From assembly GCF_921293095.1 (NCBI RefSeq), contig NC_060246.1, positions 91,261,030-91,325,029 of the forward strand: a stretch of 64,000 bases of DNA, written 5' to 3'. The translations under genes were made by a program, and so were the position numbers. Shown here piece by piece: positions 1-13,240 of the stretch (its first letter is position 1; each line of letters opens with the position of its first letter). The stretch comes from Ischnura elegans (lineage: Eukaryota > Arthropoda > Insecta > Odonata > Coenagrionidae). A model generated the notes under the pieces. That model searched no databases and was not told the DNA's origin. It saw only the letters and a list, made by a program, of their open reading frames with translations.

Positions 1-821
1 AGATAACTATCACGTCAATGCCATTCGTAATTTATGAGGCAACCGCAGATAGCGCTTGATTTTTCGTAAATAACTAATGATATTAACGCTTTATTCAAAG
101 ACAAAATTGCGAGTTTAGTTTTGACATTAACGACGGAGGTGACCTCTCGGGAACATCAAAGCAGATTTAGAGTAAAAATACTTTGCACTTTTCCACAAAA
201 ATTTAAAATTATCCATGCAGTAATGAAATCGTATATGGCGCTATTTATTTTCTCTTAGCTGATATTAAAAGCAATAGGAAAGTAATTCTATCTATGATAA
301 ATTGTTAATCGTCATATTTATCTGGGGATATGTTTCTGTGGGCCATCCTCCGCATCCATGGGCTAAGTTCATATGGTAGTGATTACCTTTTCCAATCATC
401 TAGATATGTACCTAACTTACCACATTTTTAGCTAATTATATTCATTCATTATATTTATATAAAGAGGGAGATTTACAAGCACTTTGATCAAGAATGAATG
501 ACACTAATTAATCGTTTAACAAAGATTTGTTTTTACCGGAAGTGACAGATTCTCTCAACCCGTGCCGAAGTCAATGTATTGATGGAAGCGTCGCAATTCC
601 AGTTATGACGGGCTAATGACATACGCAGGCGCTGATGATATTTATTTCCAATCCTTCCGAGCGCAATCTACGGTCATCTGGCTCTAGGAAAAAGCCGAGG
701 AGGTTTTAAGTTTTTATTTTCCCTCGCTTACGTGTAAGTTACGTTAGGCATGGGCAGAATAATCCAATATGATATATATTTTCAAGAAAATATCATTTAA
801 ATGTTCAGTTGACGTGGCATA
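1..821. other. No feature recognised
   Basis: AT-rich sequence with only short open frames. I see no splice-framed coding segment, RNA gene or repeat edge. Confidence 0.5.
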
Positions 822-1530
822 CCTCATTTTTCGCTCACCAAAGCCGTTTTTACGCAAATTACGCCGAATGCCGAGTGTTTTTATAGACCAAGTAGAAGCC
901 TCAAATGAGCTTTTTTTCTTTTCATCTGTACCTTGGAATGTGGTAAATGATAAAATGAAAGACGACTCATACCTCTTGAATGACTGGTTCGCGTAAAAAA
1001 TTCAAATCTGATAGATAAGACAAAGTATTTGTGCTATGATCTCATTGTCAGCCATTATTATTCATTACAATGGGATATACTCTATCATTCACCAAATTGC
1101 TCAATGATATCTTGCAAAAACTGTTTATATACCATTATGGATTGCTGAATATAAGTGCTTAAGAATTAATATTGATGGCAGACTAACTTGGCATTTACAT
1201 ATAGAAAATGTTACAAAAACTCTAAGGTACAGTTTGTCAAAGTTGTATTATTAAGCGTTGGTGAATATAAGTAAGTACCTAGGAATTGCTATTGATGACA
1301 GACGAAAGTGGCATTTACATGTAGAAAATTTTCCAAAAACTTTTAAGTATAATTTGTCAAAGTTTTTATCCATTAAAAATAAGAGTTCCCAAAAATTCTT
1401 AATCACAATCAACATTGCATAATTCATTTTTCTCTCTCTTTGAAGCCGGTTTTACACGAACTACGCCGAATACAGAGTTTTTATGGACCGAGCACATACC
1501 TCACATGAGTTTTTTTTCCTGCTACACCTG
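822..1530 (+). repeat. Diverged direct repeat pair around a LINE relic
   Basis: About 105 bases at 822-936 reappear, diverged and with small gaps, at about 1427-1527. Both copies carry the block ACGCCGAAT followed by a TTTTTATNGACC stretch and end in a T-rich run. A LINE reverse-transcriptase relic lies between them. This looks like an old local duplication or two copies of one repeat; no target-site duplication was found. Confidence 0.5.
1147..1370 (+). pseudogene. LINE reverse-transcriptase relic, duplicated in tandem
   Basis: The segments 1147-1250 and 1263-1370 are imperfect copies of each other. The second reads in one frame as YLGIAIDDRRKWHLHVENF, which matches the conserved block after the catalytic motif of Jockey/CR1-type LINE reverse transcriptases (pattern YLGVxxDxxLxWxxHI). 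The first copy reads as a decayed version. No catalytic YADD motif, endonuclease domain or poly-A tail is nearby, so this is a short dead fragment. The family assignment rests on this one block. Confidence 0.5.
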
Positions 1531-2707
1531 TTGTGTTGCTGTTCTTTCCTTCTTCTCTATCATTCCCCTCTTTTTTTCATATCTGTGCCCATCGTCGGTC
1601 ACCGACTGGGTAGGAAGGCGCCAAGAGAAAGATACTTTGGCCCCCCAGGCAGATTCTCCGGTCCGGTTCTATTGGGAGCCCAGCCGGCGGACATCAATGC
1701 GAATTTTTTTGCCCATTTTTTTATTGCGTTTCAGGTCGGATGATCTCGGCCCTTCCCACTCTGAGGAAAGGTGAGACAAGCGATTAATTGGTCCCGCTTA
1801 AGTAATAACTTAAGCCGACGTGATTCGGGATGGAGGCCAGAAGTTGTCGGCCCGAAGGACGAGGTGATACGCCACTGATGAAAACGGCAGATTATTATTT
1901 ACTTTTTTTCAAACGCTGTTTTCAGCGCGTGGCGATTATGTATTCTAATACTAGGCTAATTAAAATCATTTGCGTTATTGAATTATGGTCTCCTTGGCGG
2001 TACTCCTCTATTAAGAACAGCTATGTGAAGGAGGTGTGATTCATAAATCTTTGAGACTGGTGGAGAGGATAAATGCTTTCATTTGTGAGTAGCTGAAGAG
2101 AGTATAATATTAAAAGAAACCTTGGATACTATACGCATTTCGCTTGTTAATGAATCGGAAAAAATTATCTGATACAATGCGTGTGACATGTAATAACACA
2201 TACCCAAGGTGGGAACCATTGACCGTCTTTTCTTCGAGTCACGGCGAGAAATTCTGTATATTTAGTTGGATGAAATAACTGGTGCTGAAACTAAATGACA
2301 AAACTGAAACAGTCATTACATTCAAAGCATTTGAATTTCAAATATCAGCTGGCTCCACACTCAAGAACCTGGGGTTAGTATTTATGGATTAAAGATTAAG
2401 TCTCATCAAAGAACAAATCTCATAACCAATGCACACGATATAATAACCTCAACTCATAAAAGCTATCTTCCTTTTAATTTGTAATTTGAATGAATATTTG
2501 GACTCTTTTGAGTGTTCATATTGACAAACCTTTCATTTGTAATATTTACTGCGGTTACCGTTGTTATTGAGTACTTGTTGATGAGTTGTTAAAAACTGAG
2601 TTGGGTTGATAATATTGCAATAAAAGAAGAATCGGGGTTAAAATAAATAAGGTATGTAAAGAAAGAAGAATAACATTTAAATAAAGGAAGAAGCTTCCAA
2701 CATAAAT
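1531..2707. other. No gene; pyrimidine-rich then AT-rich
   Basis: Bases 1530-1590 are strongly T/C-rich. The frames over 1415-1774 overlap each other and resemble no family I know. Nothing else was seen. Confidence 0.4.
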
Positions 2708-2892
2708 TTTATTTTTTTATTTTTATTTATTCATTTCCAAATTCCCCGTAAGTAGCACTGTAAGGCCTTTACAACGGAGGATTAACAATATACAGCACAA
2801 ACGTCCATGCATTGGAAAGGGGCCACCTATCCAGGCGGGATTCGAACCCTTGACCGGTTTGACAGGCTAGGACTTTCCCCCATCGCCATCGA
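2708..2892 (-). mobile_element. tRNA-derived SINE (same family as 61.6 kb)
   Basis: Read on the minus strand, this has a tRNA-like head with a perfect box B, GGTTCGAATCC, at 2848-2838. A unique body follows, with CCTCCGTTGTAAAGGCCTTA, and then an A-rich AATAAATAAAAATA tail at about 2745-2708. The same order and wording occur on the plus strand at 61606-61799, which identifies a repeat family and not a tRNA gene. Such SINEs are transcribed by RNA polymerase III and moved by a partner LINE. Target duplications are not clear in this copy. Confidence 0.8.
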
Positions 2893-4500
2893 GGTTTGCA
2901 ATTTTTGTTTTCATTGAGCAGATTTGCTAAAAAAAATTCCTTGTTCATAGCCTGGTTTATTCCTCTACCCTTGGGTTGCGCGTAAGTAGTACTTCACCTC
3001 CTTCATACTATAAACAAACGTGTCTTACCCGATAGTGACCTTCCTTATCGTTGGCCACCGACCTTCATTGCTAAGTCACTCATGAATTCTTATTTATGAG
3101 CAAATAATTGTTAATGTGAAAAGACATTTCTAATTCTTAATCCGTGTAGTTCTTTGGTTCGATCCTTGACATTGAGCGATGCGTCTTATTCCTCCAGCCA
3201 TTTCCTAGGATTATAATTAATTTATTCTACTCGATATTGATGTCGATTACTCTTTCTTTGCTGCAAGTATTCACCTCGAGCTGACGGAAGATGCGCACGA
3301 GGGAGTTACCACGTCGTGTCTGCCTTTGACGCTTCGATCGTCTGACTCGAACGGAGAAGCGACGGGGGTTTGTTCGCGAAGGTGAAGAAGAAGAAGAGAA
3401 CGACAAACGCTCCGTCAGAGAGAGAGAGAGAAAAATGATTCGCGAACGTTTCAAGTGATGGATGAACGCCATCTGTTGTTGACTGCGAGATGCTTGACCG
3501 GAGGTAGACGTCACCTTACTAGCTCGGCAAGATGCAGGTGGAAAAAAGCTATCGAATGATTTAAGAACAATGATGCAATTTTTATTCCTTTTAGAGTATA
3601 TTTTTTTGCTACGACCGACATGATTCATTAAATGATATGACTAATGAGAGCATTGAACGGTGCTTGAATCGCTCGCGCTGCGGCGAGTTCTTGGTATAGT
3701 CCCTTGATATCTAGTCTTTTTTCGATTTGATCCTTATCCGGGTTTGTATTTATAGGCGTGGTCGAAGCAAGGTGCGGACCACTGTGATTGCGTTGAAGAG
3801 TTCCTTGGCCCACCCGGCTGACTTGCGAAAAACCCAATCCCTTAGGTGTGTTTTTCTTGTTCGCAAAGAAACGAGTCGTCTGAGGGTCATACGGGAGAGT
3901 AAACATTTCCTGGTTCCCTGAGCGAGTAATGCAGTTTTCAGCTAAAGTGCTAGTGACACTCCGAGATAACCTCCGTGTCCTCTTTTCAGTACATTTTGAT
4001 GAAATAAATTTTTTATAACGGTTGTGGCCATATTAATGGTGTAATGGTGTGACTTGTCTGACTGAAAGGAAGAGGTTTATGAATGTTGACAATATAGGCT
4101 TCTACTTCTGATGCTTGGGTAATAGAATTGACGTATATTGTACCTTTTTTTTAAAGAGGTCGATGCTTGTGACTGGGTCGATCCATTTCAAATCACCCAG
4201 GCAATGTTGCTCGATATTTTTTATTATCCTGATTTTTTAAATCAATGGTTCGCTACAAGTAGACAATCACAAAACACCATTTGAAAAAAATTTAGAAGCC
4301 TTACTATTTTTGGCAGCCATTTTTAAAAGGGCGGCTGGGCAAATTTTGATGAAAAACGTATTTTGCAAAAAGTTTAATTTCAAAGCTATTTTAAAAGATA
4401 TCAGAATCATTTATTTAAAGACCGGTGTGTTTATCACGAAAAGAACTTTTGAAAATCATTTTTTAAATGTTGCTATCGTAAAAGACAGTCAGTCAAAATC
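2893..4500. other. No gene; short GA repeat
   Basis: A purine-rich, CpG-containing stretch runs from 3280 to 3560, with a short (GA)n run at about 3417-3432. Two adjoining minus-strand frames (3227-3628, 3628-3906) have low-complexity Ser/Arg composition and no family resemblance. Confidence 0.4.
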
Positions 4501-4668
4501 TTTCCGTAAAAACCCGGGAAAATTTTGTCAATACTTACTTAAGTCACTCATAAATTTTAAGTCACTTTAAAACCTTGAAAAAAAAACCTTTCCGTAAACA
4601 CCCGGGAAAAGTTTGTCAATACTTACTTAAGTCACTCATAAATTTTAAGTCACTTTAAAACCTTGAAA
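4501..4668. repeat. Tandem duplication, 88-bp period, two copies
   Basis: An 80-base unit starting TTTCCGTAAA and ending CCTTGAAA occurs at 4501-4580 and again at 4589-4668, with only a few substitutions. A short A-rich joint separates the copies. High identity suggests a recent local duplication. Confidence 0.85.
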
Positions 4669-7600
4669 GATTACTATTAAATTTGGAAAATTCAAACAAG
4701 TCGTTTTTTTTCGGGGACTTACATGACTGGTGATAATTTTTTCTTCTTGCATATGCTATATCAACCAACATTATCTAAGATTTTCATAATTTGGATAATT
4801 TCTGCCAAAGTAGTGGGTTAGAATGACAAAAAGGCGATTGTAAGATCGCGTCATTCCTACTGTATTTACTCACTTTCCGGAGTCATTGATCACATTTCCG
4901 CAGTTTTTGGGAATCCAATTTTTTGGAGTAGTCATGGAAACTTCCTGAAAAGAATATTCCCATCGCTTCCTATCCGAAGAGGGGTTCTCGATCTTTGAGG
5001 CTGTTTGTCGGGGCGAGCGAACTCTTTCGATGATCCTCCATTATGTCCGACCATCCGTGAAATATGCGCGACTTGGGAGATAAATACAGATGAAAGGGTG
5101 GGAATAAAACTTTTTGTCCACTCATCTTTCAACCTCGAGAAATCTTCGAGGAGGAGCATTTTCAGTAAACAAAGTCATAAGAAAACGGGCTGAGAATGTA
5201 AAATTGCCGAATCATAGGCCCTGTCATTTTTTTCCTCTGAAATTACAGAAAAAGTTAAAAAATAAATTATATCATAAACGTGTAAAAGGTATTAAAGGAA
5301 TCCTAATTGGACCCAAATAGATCAATTATCAATCACTAAATATCTTTGAAATAGCATCGCAAGGCATAGAAGATTAAGGAAAAATGGAAAAAAAGAGAAC
5401 ATTTGGAATGAATGAAATCCTTTGATTAACAAGAGGTATTTATGCTTAACCACAAAATAGTAGTGTTAAAAATTCGTGAAAAACTGGAAATGCGAATTGA
5501 AAAGCTTAATCTATTTTAGGTGGATTAAAAATCGTAATTATTATCACAGAATTCGCGCATTGGTTTATAAAAGCGATAAAAACTATGATCTAGCTAATAG
5601 AAGCTGCAGCATATTCTTATCCATCATATCAGATTGCTTTTTTCATCGAAGCGTTAGCCGAATACCTATGAATTTCACCCAACTTTTCTTCCTTAAATCA
5701 CGGGTTCGTGTTTCCGTTTGATCCTATGTTACATAAAAGCAACACATAGTGCTTCAACCATAAGTTATCGTGCTGTTCCCATAACATACCCACCGTAGCA
5801 GTCCTATCTTAGTCCTCCTAAAATATACACATTAATAAAGGATTAGCTCTGTGTTCTTTTACTCATCATTGTCATCAAAATTCTCTACTTCAGCCCTGGT
5901 TTGTTGCAGTTTTCCCTCCAATTTGCTTTAGGGAATATGTCATCATATATTTTTTCACCGACCACATAATTGTCCTTTTTCATAATTCGAAGTATTCACT
6001 TGTAGTTGAACCAGTTGTGAACGTGAACCCAGTCACATTCCACATTGCTTTGTTTTTACTTGTGCATATACGTGGCACAAGCCCGTGTTCTCTTGAACGT
6101 TCACTTCGACAAAAAACTAAGACGGATGTGTCAGAAATGAATACATTACGGCTGATGAGCGAACGAGATTGGACCATGACGACTGCTGGTGAAAGCGAGA
6201 GGGAGAAGTTTGATCGCGCCTCTGATTTTCGAGGCCCAGCTAATTACCTTCATTGTGGTGATAATTGATGCTCAAACAGCTGAAGCACTTGGCTTGAAGC
6301 TCATTGATAGCTGTGGTTCGAGGCAAGAGTTTTAATTAGTTTTCTGCCTAGTCGCTTTATGTTGTATTTACACCTGATTGAAGAATAAATCATTCTTGAA
6401 GTATCAATTTTGCTAAAAGCAATTCCATGCAGCAAAATTCAAATATTCAAAAGTTCGTCATTAACTTCGTGATGCGTAAACGAATTATTGCTTTATTTTA
6501 AGTCCATCTTGCTACGTGAACTCAGTTTAGAGGGAATTTGAAAGATGAAGAGTTACTTTAGCTGAGTGATCGATGGAAAAAAAACTTTTATTTCAAATAG
6601 GTAGTGGTAATGACGACGAAAATTTGTCCAGCAGAAGTATTTGGAAGTAGATACAGAGAATTAGGAGAAAAAGGCTTCCTAAAGAGGTGAACGGGAGAAC
6701 GTTTTGCCATCGAGAAATTTTAGAACCAAAGTATTTTGCGTGAAACTATTTGCGTGATTCGTGGATACAGTGGATTTGTGAGTGTAGAAGCGGTAGAGAG
6801 TGCGGAATGTCGCCGGGGCCGAGGTCAGCATCCTTTTATTTGAGAGAGGCGCTTCGGGCAGAATGACCCAACGTCCGGATTAATCCGGATTTTCATCCCT
6901 TTTTCAGGAGTCTTGGTGAATTTGCACGATGTCTTCCTCGCACATACGTCCGCTATAAAATCGCATTCACTACAGCTATTTGCAATCGTCTGCAGAAAAT
7001 AGGATCTAAAGTTAAGCTTCTTGGTCATAAGTATCATTGAATGATAAGGAATCTAGGTACGTATATATAGTCACAGTAAGTAGTGAAAATAATGTGAACG
7101 CTCATTTACGAGCTCATTTTTTATTCCTCCATTTGAAGCTATTCATTTTATGCTATTTTATGATTTTTTTAAAATTACGTCTCTATCTGGTCACCTTGGC
7201 TATGTATCAGGCCGACTTGTACTGATTCTATGTCATTCACATACTGCCATAAAAATACTTAAAGTACATAGTATATATTGTGTTTACGTATATTTCTGCT
7301 CTGATTATGTCCTATCGGTTGAATGAATAGCTATATTTGTATCTTCCCCTGCGGAGCATTTAAGGAGGCGGGTTCGCGACTACGCGATTCAGAGCAAATA
7401 CTTTTCATGCATGTAATTCAAAATGCTTTGCCATCTTAGGTTGTCAATCGGCATGCATCGAAGTTTTAAAGCGATATAAGCGAGGGACACAACCGGCGAT
7501 GTAGATAATCCAATCCAAATTTTTTGAAATAAAAACTTTCCGGCTATTCGAGGCAACCATAGCGTTTATATATAACGTTAGCGTTTCATACGAGTTACGT

Positions 7601-7975
7601 TATATAGCTTCAATTACTACGTTCATTTTCTTAGGAATTGGAAAATAGCCTGGTGGCGAGCCGAAGTTTAATTTTTTACTTTATTCTTAAGGTATAATTA
7701 ATGTAATATCAGTTTTTATCAAATGGAAATGTAATTCTGGTATCAATTAACATTTTCGCACGCTTAGACAAGTATGTTTGGTATTTTCTAATGCGATTTC
7801 CCGAGCCCAAAGCCCTGAAATCCTACTTTTGTGCCCAATGGTCGTCGTAATGGTACAATTAGAAGAGCATATTTCGAAATTTTCTTTTTAGGACATATAC
7901 ATCATTTTTCCAGTAAACCTCCTTCAGGATTTTTATCACGCCAATATCTAAAACCCTGCCGAAGGAGTTAGAACC
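4669..7975. other. No feature recognised
   Basis: AT-rich sequence with short scattered frames. No exon, RNA gene or repeat boundary could be supported. Confidence 0.4.
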
Positions 7976-7978
7976 TAA

Positions 7979-10022
7979 CGGCCGTATTCATAGATTTCCG
8001 CTAAAACACGCTAGTAGGGCGACTAACTTAGTCGGCTACTAAGACCTTTTAGTCGCCTACTAAGATATGGTATTCATGGATTGTATTACGTGAGCTACTA
8101 AGAGCTACTAACTTAGTATGCTACTAGCCAGCTCGCAGCCGATACTCGGTAGCGATTTGGGTTCAACCCGCTAGGCTACGCTTGACAACACTGCATCTGA
8201 CTCCTCCGCGGCGCGGAAAATTCGTAACACTATCAAACAAAAGAAATTGATTCAGCAAAGTGCATTGAAATTTTTACTTCATAATGGATAATTCGATGTG
8301 ATATCGCATCTCAGACATATTTTTTTATTGCTGTACACAAAAATTATGCAATACCTTTGGGAAAGGGTAGATTTATGAGTAATACCGAAGCATTTGTATG
8401 TTTGAGATGCAGTTATTGCTTTACAAACGGCCGTATATTTATTGATCATATAAATTGCGTATTGCTTGCACTTCCGATATTTGTTTCCATTAGTGTATGC
8501 GTGATTAGTATGGAAAAACATAACTAGCAACGTAAGTATTATACATATCTGTATTCGGAAAGCAGAAATACACCTCAATGTCGGAGTAGAAACGAAAACT
8601 TTTGCAATGCAGAAATGAAACGTTAAGAAAATAACGTTGAGATTAATGTGTGAATGACACACATTTATTACGTTACAAACACCTACGTGCGAGCAATTAG
8701 TAACATATGTTTGCAACTCCTAAAGTGTTAGTCAAGGAAACAACAATCTGCTTCGCTACATTTAAATATTTCAAATATTGACAGCGTGCGGAAATATACG
8801 GCATATAGTTTACTAGAGGTGGTTAATGTAAAAAACAAAGCATAATTAACGTAACTTGTTTTACTTATTTATTGCTGATCATATCACAAATAGGACTACA
8901 ACGCACACAACATTTCACTTCACATTTCACGAGCTGTCTTTATGACACTTATAATCCGTACATTCTGAATCAACTGGTTCAATGAAAAGCTTGACTCACA
9001 CTTAATTTAAAACACTTTAACGTGACTCTAGTAAACAATGATAATCAGTTTTCCAATCACTCTGCACACACCAAAAGAATTTGCACTCGTTGACTTTCGA
9101 AAGAATTCTTCACATCTCACTTCCCACTCATCACTAATGATTTAGAATCAGTTGATGTTATTTCACATTACCATTACGTGGACAATGAAATAAATATGCT
9201 GAAACAAATTTTGAAACCAGAAATTGTAACATCAACATACTTCCAATCTCACTCTCCACTATCACTCGTACCGTAACCAAAACAAAAACAACAGCGCAAC
9301 GAAATACGCGAAATGTAAATACTGCCGAAAGCTCACGATAAAGTGACTAGAATAAGTAATATAATCAAACACAAATTATAAGCGTACAAACGAATGAAAA
9401 TTTATAAGCGTTTCCTGATTCCCTAAAGAACAACTGCTTCAAATATAAAACATATCCCCTTCGCAACAGCTAGTAGATACCTTTGATCGAAATGGTTAAA
9501 CCAGTATGAAAGAAATAAATCATTTTGTCGAAGCTCATACACTCACAAATCACTTCACTTGTCGCTTCACTCTTTACTTCATCGTCTATATGCAATCAAT
9601 TCACTTAGGGGCGCATTGAATGTACAAATTGTGTTCACTTACACTAGAGGCACAAGTTCACTGCAAGTCGTAGCTTCCTCGCAGCTACGAAAAACTTTCA
9701 ATTCCTGTCAACAATTACACTACATACGTTGCCTGCCTTACTTGAAGAATGGATTCTCGTATTCCATTTTGGCACAAATGCATAAAAACTCTATAATAGT
9801 ATACAAATAAAACCGGAGTTCGATCATCCACAACGGTCCGCCATATTTAGTAGCTCCCTTAAACAAGGCCGGAGGGCGACTAAGAACCAGCTACTAAGAT
9901 AGTAGCATACTAGGCTTAGTAGCCCTTACTAACGATCTATGAATACCATATTGCTAGTATGCTACTACTTAGAACGCTACTTAGGCGTTAGTAGCTTACT
10001 AAGGAAACTATGAATACGGCCG
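7979..10022. mobile_element. Non-autonomous DNA transposon with terminal inverted repeats
   Basis: The left end CGGCCGTATTCATAG (7979-7993) is mirrored by CTATGAATACGGCCG at 10008-10022. Both ends are flanked by TAA (7976-7978 and 10023-10025), which fits the 3-bp TWA target of PIF/Harbinger elements. Inside each end is a dense set of CTACTAAG/CTTAGTAG words, and a second copy of the terminal TATTCATNGAT block lies about 100 bases inward on both sides. No transposase frame is present; the longest frame (8279-8716, minus) shows no known domain. Superfamily assignment is tentative. Confidence 0.7.
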
Positions 10023-10025
10023 TAA

Positions 10026-10875
10026 GACTCTAGCCTCAGCTACATCTCGATCTGCGCGTAATGAAGCGGAGGAGGGAAAAACCTGTGGTGGAGGGAGGGC
10101 TCGATGAGAGAGGGCAGAGAACGGTACGGGCTTGGATGGCATTTAGACAAGTAAATCACGTCCGCGGAATAATTTCCGCGTCTATTCTGCTCAACACCTC
10201 CACTCGGCTGTAAGGCGTGCTCGTTCACTTCCAAGCCATTCGATAGAAGGCTCACCCTCGCCAACCCGGACGTCACCGCTCGCTGAAATTACGTGCCCAA
10301 GTGTTAAGCAGAGACCATCCCTCTCCCCGATTCTTATATTTCCACTTCTCTCGAACATATCTCTCTCTACCTCTCCTATTGGAAGAATTTTATCGAGTGT
10401 ATGCGGAGGCTGAGGAATTGGTTTTCCTTTACAAAGGCTTGGTATTAAAACATGTCATTAAAAGATATTTTACTTAGAAATCCTAAACGTGACATGGGTT
10501 CTAGGTGTGGTAGGTTATATTATTTATGTACGTACATATACATATATACAGATCGATATATGGAGACAAAGAGACGTGAACATAAACACCTGACAACGAC
10601 AATGCGGTGGCGTGGAGATGGTATGATGACAGAAAACACACGGAACACTTTCACCTTGACCGGGAATGGAAACACGGACCTTCTGCTTTCTGGGCAGATG
10701 CCCTGATCACCGAGGTATCAAGGTTACTCTCATTTTCAGTGTTTTCGGTGGGGGATTTAAACGATCAATTTCCCTCAGATGTAGCCCAATTTGTTAGCGA
10801 TGGGGTGGCTCTGGGCACAATTTGACGAGTGCAAAGGAAGTGTCTGGGTGAATGTCACCGTTTAACCATACATTC
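10026..10875. other. No feature recognised
   Basis: The first part is moderately GC-rich and the rest AT-rich, with a short TA-type dinucleotide tract near 10530-10560. No gene could be supported. Confidence 0.4.
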
Positions 10876-10883
10876 GTTTGGGT

Positions 10884-11239
10884 CAGGGCCGTATCAAAGG
10901 GGACCTGGGCCACACACCAAGCATGAGCCTTCCGCCAATACAGAGGTAAATGCCACAAAATTGGAAACAAGGACAGGAAAAATAATCACTTATGATGGGA
11001 TTCTAAGTGAAGCTGGTTGTTTTTCTGTTCAAGATGTAGTCGTCAGTATTGATGTTGATGAATGATTAACTCTTCTGATAAACACTCTATCCGTTGGCTT
11101 TGTTAATGTAGCTCTAAACTTATTCAGTGGAACGTCAAGCGATGTCGTCGGAAACACGGGTTGTGCGCGTAGCTCTTTGTGTATTTAGGCATCTCTCCAA
11201 AACGGGCCCCGGGCCACTCACATGCTAAATTCGGCCCTG
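10884..11239. mobile_element. hAT-type MITE
   Basis: The left end CAGGGCCGTAT matches the inverted right end (CAGGGCCGAAT read on the minus strand). The flanks are GTTTGGGT (10876-10883) and GTCTGGGT (11240-11247), an 8-bp target duplication with one change, as expected for hAT. No transposase is encoded in the 356 bp. Confidence 0.65.
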
Positions 11240-11247
11240 GTCTGGGT

Positions 11248-13009
11248 GCCTAAGTGTGAATTCGTCTGTCAATGAGTGCCCGGAGAAATATATGTAAGGG
11301 GCCTATTGGGTTTTCGGGTAGATTTGGTCCTCCCCTACTCTTATCGATAAAAATAAGCTAACACCGACGCCGGGTTTCTCTCCGCCCCCCCTCCTTTCTT
11401 TCCTCCCTCCCGTTAAAGGCGCGAATGACCTTGTCTATTAGTAGTCGCCTCGCGATGTGATTACCCAAAGACTTTGGACGCCTGTTCCTCGGCACGTCCG
11501 CGTAAAAGTTGGGTATTCCTATTTGAGGCGAATACTTCCAGAAAGAACATAATGATTTCGTAATGAAACAAATGATTTCGTCAACGGGTATGCAAACTGA
11601 CCTTAGTTCATGTCACTAAAATCCTAGACAAGAATTTTGGGCTCTCTCCTAGAGTCTGTCAAAGTTACGTACAGTTGATTTTCACTCTAAGTTTTTCTCT
11701 GCCATGCCGTTTGATCGCCAATAGAGGCCCCCATTGGCTATAGAGAATTGTGTCGTGGGTCATTTAATTATTTTAATCTCGTAAATCACAGATACTGGTC
11801 AAGTGGGTTGGACTGCTCGGCAAGAATTTAGCTCATTCCGTTAGTTGTGAATTCCAGGGTTTATATCTTTCGCTCCATTGTTAACGTCTTAAGAATATGT
11901 AATTGGGTATCGGGTTGACCATTAACGTTTTGGCTCTCTACCCATGAGTTCAAGCCACAGTCTATCGCGAGAGCTCTGCTCTAGAACCGCTGGCATTCTG
12001 CACCCAGATACAAGCCATAAAAACCTCTTATCGTTTTTGAGGTGTGAGTTTACGTAGTAGATTTGTGTGACATCGCAATACATTATAGTAATGCCAACCT
12101 TGTTTTGTGCATTCTTATTGTAACACATTATGAAATAGGTAAGTATAGTTCAGCCATTATCGGTTTATTTACGAATGTAGGTCACTTTAAAAGTTACTCC
12201 TTGATGAATACCAAAAAAAGGCACACTGAGTGATAATAGAAATATAAGCAGACTATCATTATCCAAGAAATCTAATATTCATTTTGCTTTGCATATGCGT
12301 TTCTAACTATTCATGCGGAATTCATCACATTCGTTATATTCATCCTGAATAAGGGTTATTTTAGCACAATATTCTGTTGGTTTATGAAGGCAAATGATTG
12401 TTGCGTGTATTTAACAGTCAAATATCCTCTAAGCAATAAACTATCTATACATGAAATAAATTACGCTTCTAAAAGAGACAGGGCGTTATGTGGATAGAAA
12501 GAAGCAATTGTTTCTAAGTAGCAACTTCGTTCAATTTCTTATTAGGCTTGCACTGTCTCTTTCGCAGTTAGCCATTCAAATTTGATTCATTACATTTGAA
12601 ATGTTTATCAAAATTCTAGATTCTAGTCAGTAACTCGAATTAAGATGGTACTAGCTGCTATTTGGGTTACTCGAGAATAAAATATGTCATTACACTAATT
12701 ATTTGCCATGTAAGAAGGCGGTTTTTTTTTCAACCTCCGATCGCTCATCAAAAACACCATGCGAGCGACAGACGGGTACTGCGCTGGCAGGTTCGCAAAA
12801 TCGCGTCCTCCGCACCACACCCTCAAGTCATTCCTGACCGTAAGTTGTTAGTTTAAGGTTAGTGGCAAACTCATTAACTACACTGCCTCAATTGAGTCTC
12901 TCACCAAGAGTGTACTGCGGAGAGATTGTCAGAAAATTCACATCACCATTGACCTTAATGCCGATAACAAAGATTTTTAAAAAGCACTGTGGCTAGAGTG
13001 TGAAACAGT
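11248..13009. other. No gene; GC-rich then AT-rich
   Basis: A C/T-rich stretch lies at about 11380-11410. No coding exon or repeat edge was recognised. Confidence 0.4.
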
Positions 13010-13153
13010 GTGAAAAAAACATTACGTCCATTCCCATTCAAAAACAAAAGAAGAGACATGCTAATCTCTATCGTAACAGGCTCAACTTTGTGGAGGTTCA
13101 TTCTAATAAATAAAGGGAACAAACTATGTATAAATCCACCAATTTATTTTTGT

Positions 13154-13195
13154 GGTACTACTAGTTTCGACGCAGCGGCGTCATCATCAGGTACC
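13154..13195 (-). ncRNA. Hammerhead ribozyme motif (minus strand)
   Basis: Read on the minus strand: stem I GGTAC, core CTGATGA (13190-13184), one extra T, stem II GACGC-CGCT-GCGTC with five Watson-Crick pairs, then GAA and the self-complementary stem III ACTAGT, then A17. The predicted cut is between 13159 and 13158, followed by GTACC, which pairs fully with the first strand of stem I. All invariant bases are present. Stem III is only two pairs with a two-base loop, so activity may need a dimer. Confidence 0.75.
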
Positions 13196-13199
13196 TGAT

Positions 13200-13240
13200 G
13201 TACCTGATGATGACGCCGCTGCGTCGAAACTAGTAGTACC
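13200..13240 (+). ncRNA. Hammerhead ribozyme motif (plus strand)
   Basis: This is the mirror image of the motif at 13154-13195. Core CTGATGA is at 13204-13210, stem II at 13212-13225, GAAA at 13226-13229, stem III ACTAGT at 13229-13234, and A17 at 13235, with the predicted cut before G13236. Stem I is four pairs, GTAC (13200-13203) with GTAC (13236-13239). Confidence 0.75.

Noticed and set aside
3227..3906. Two adjoining minus-strand frames as a small gene
   Set aside because: Ser/Arg-rich low-complexity translation of a purine-rich tract, with no conserved motif.
8279..8716. 145-codon frame inside the 2-kb TIR element as a transposase
   Set aside because: No catalytic or DNA-binding motif of any transposase family is visible.
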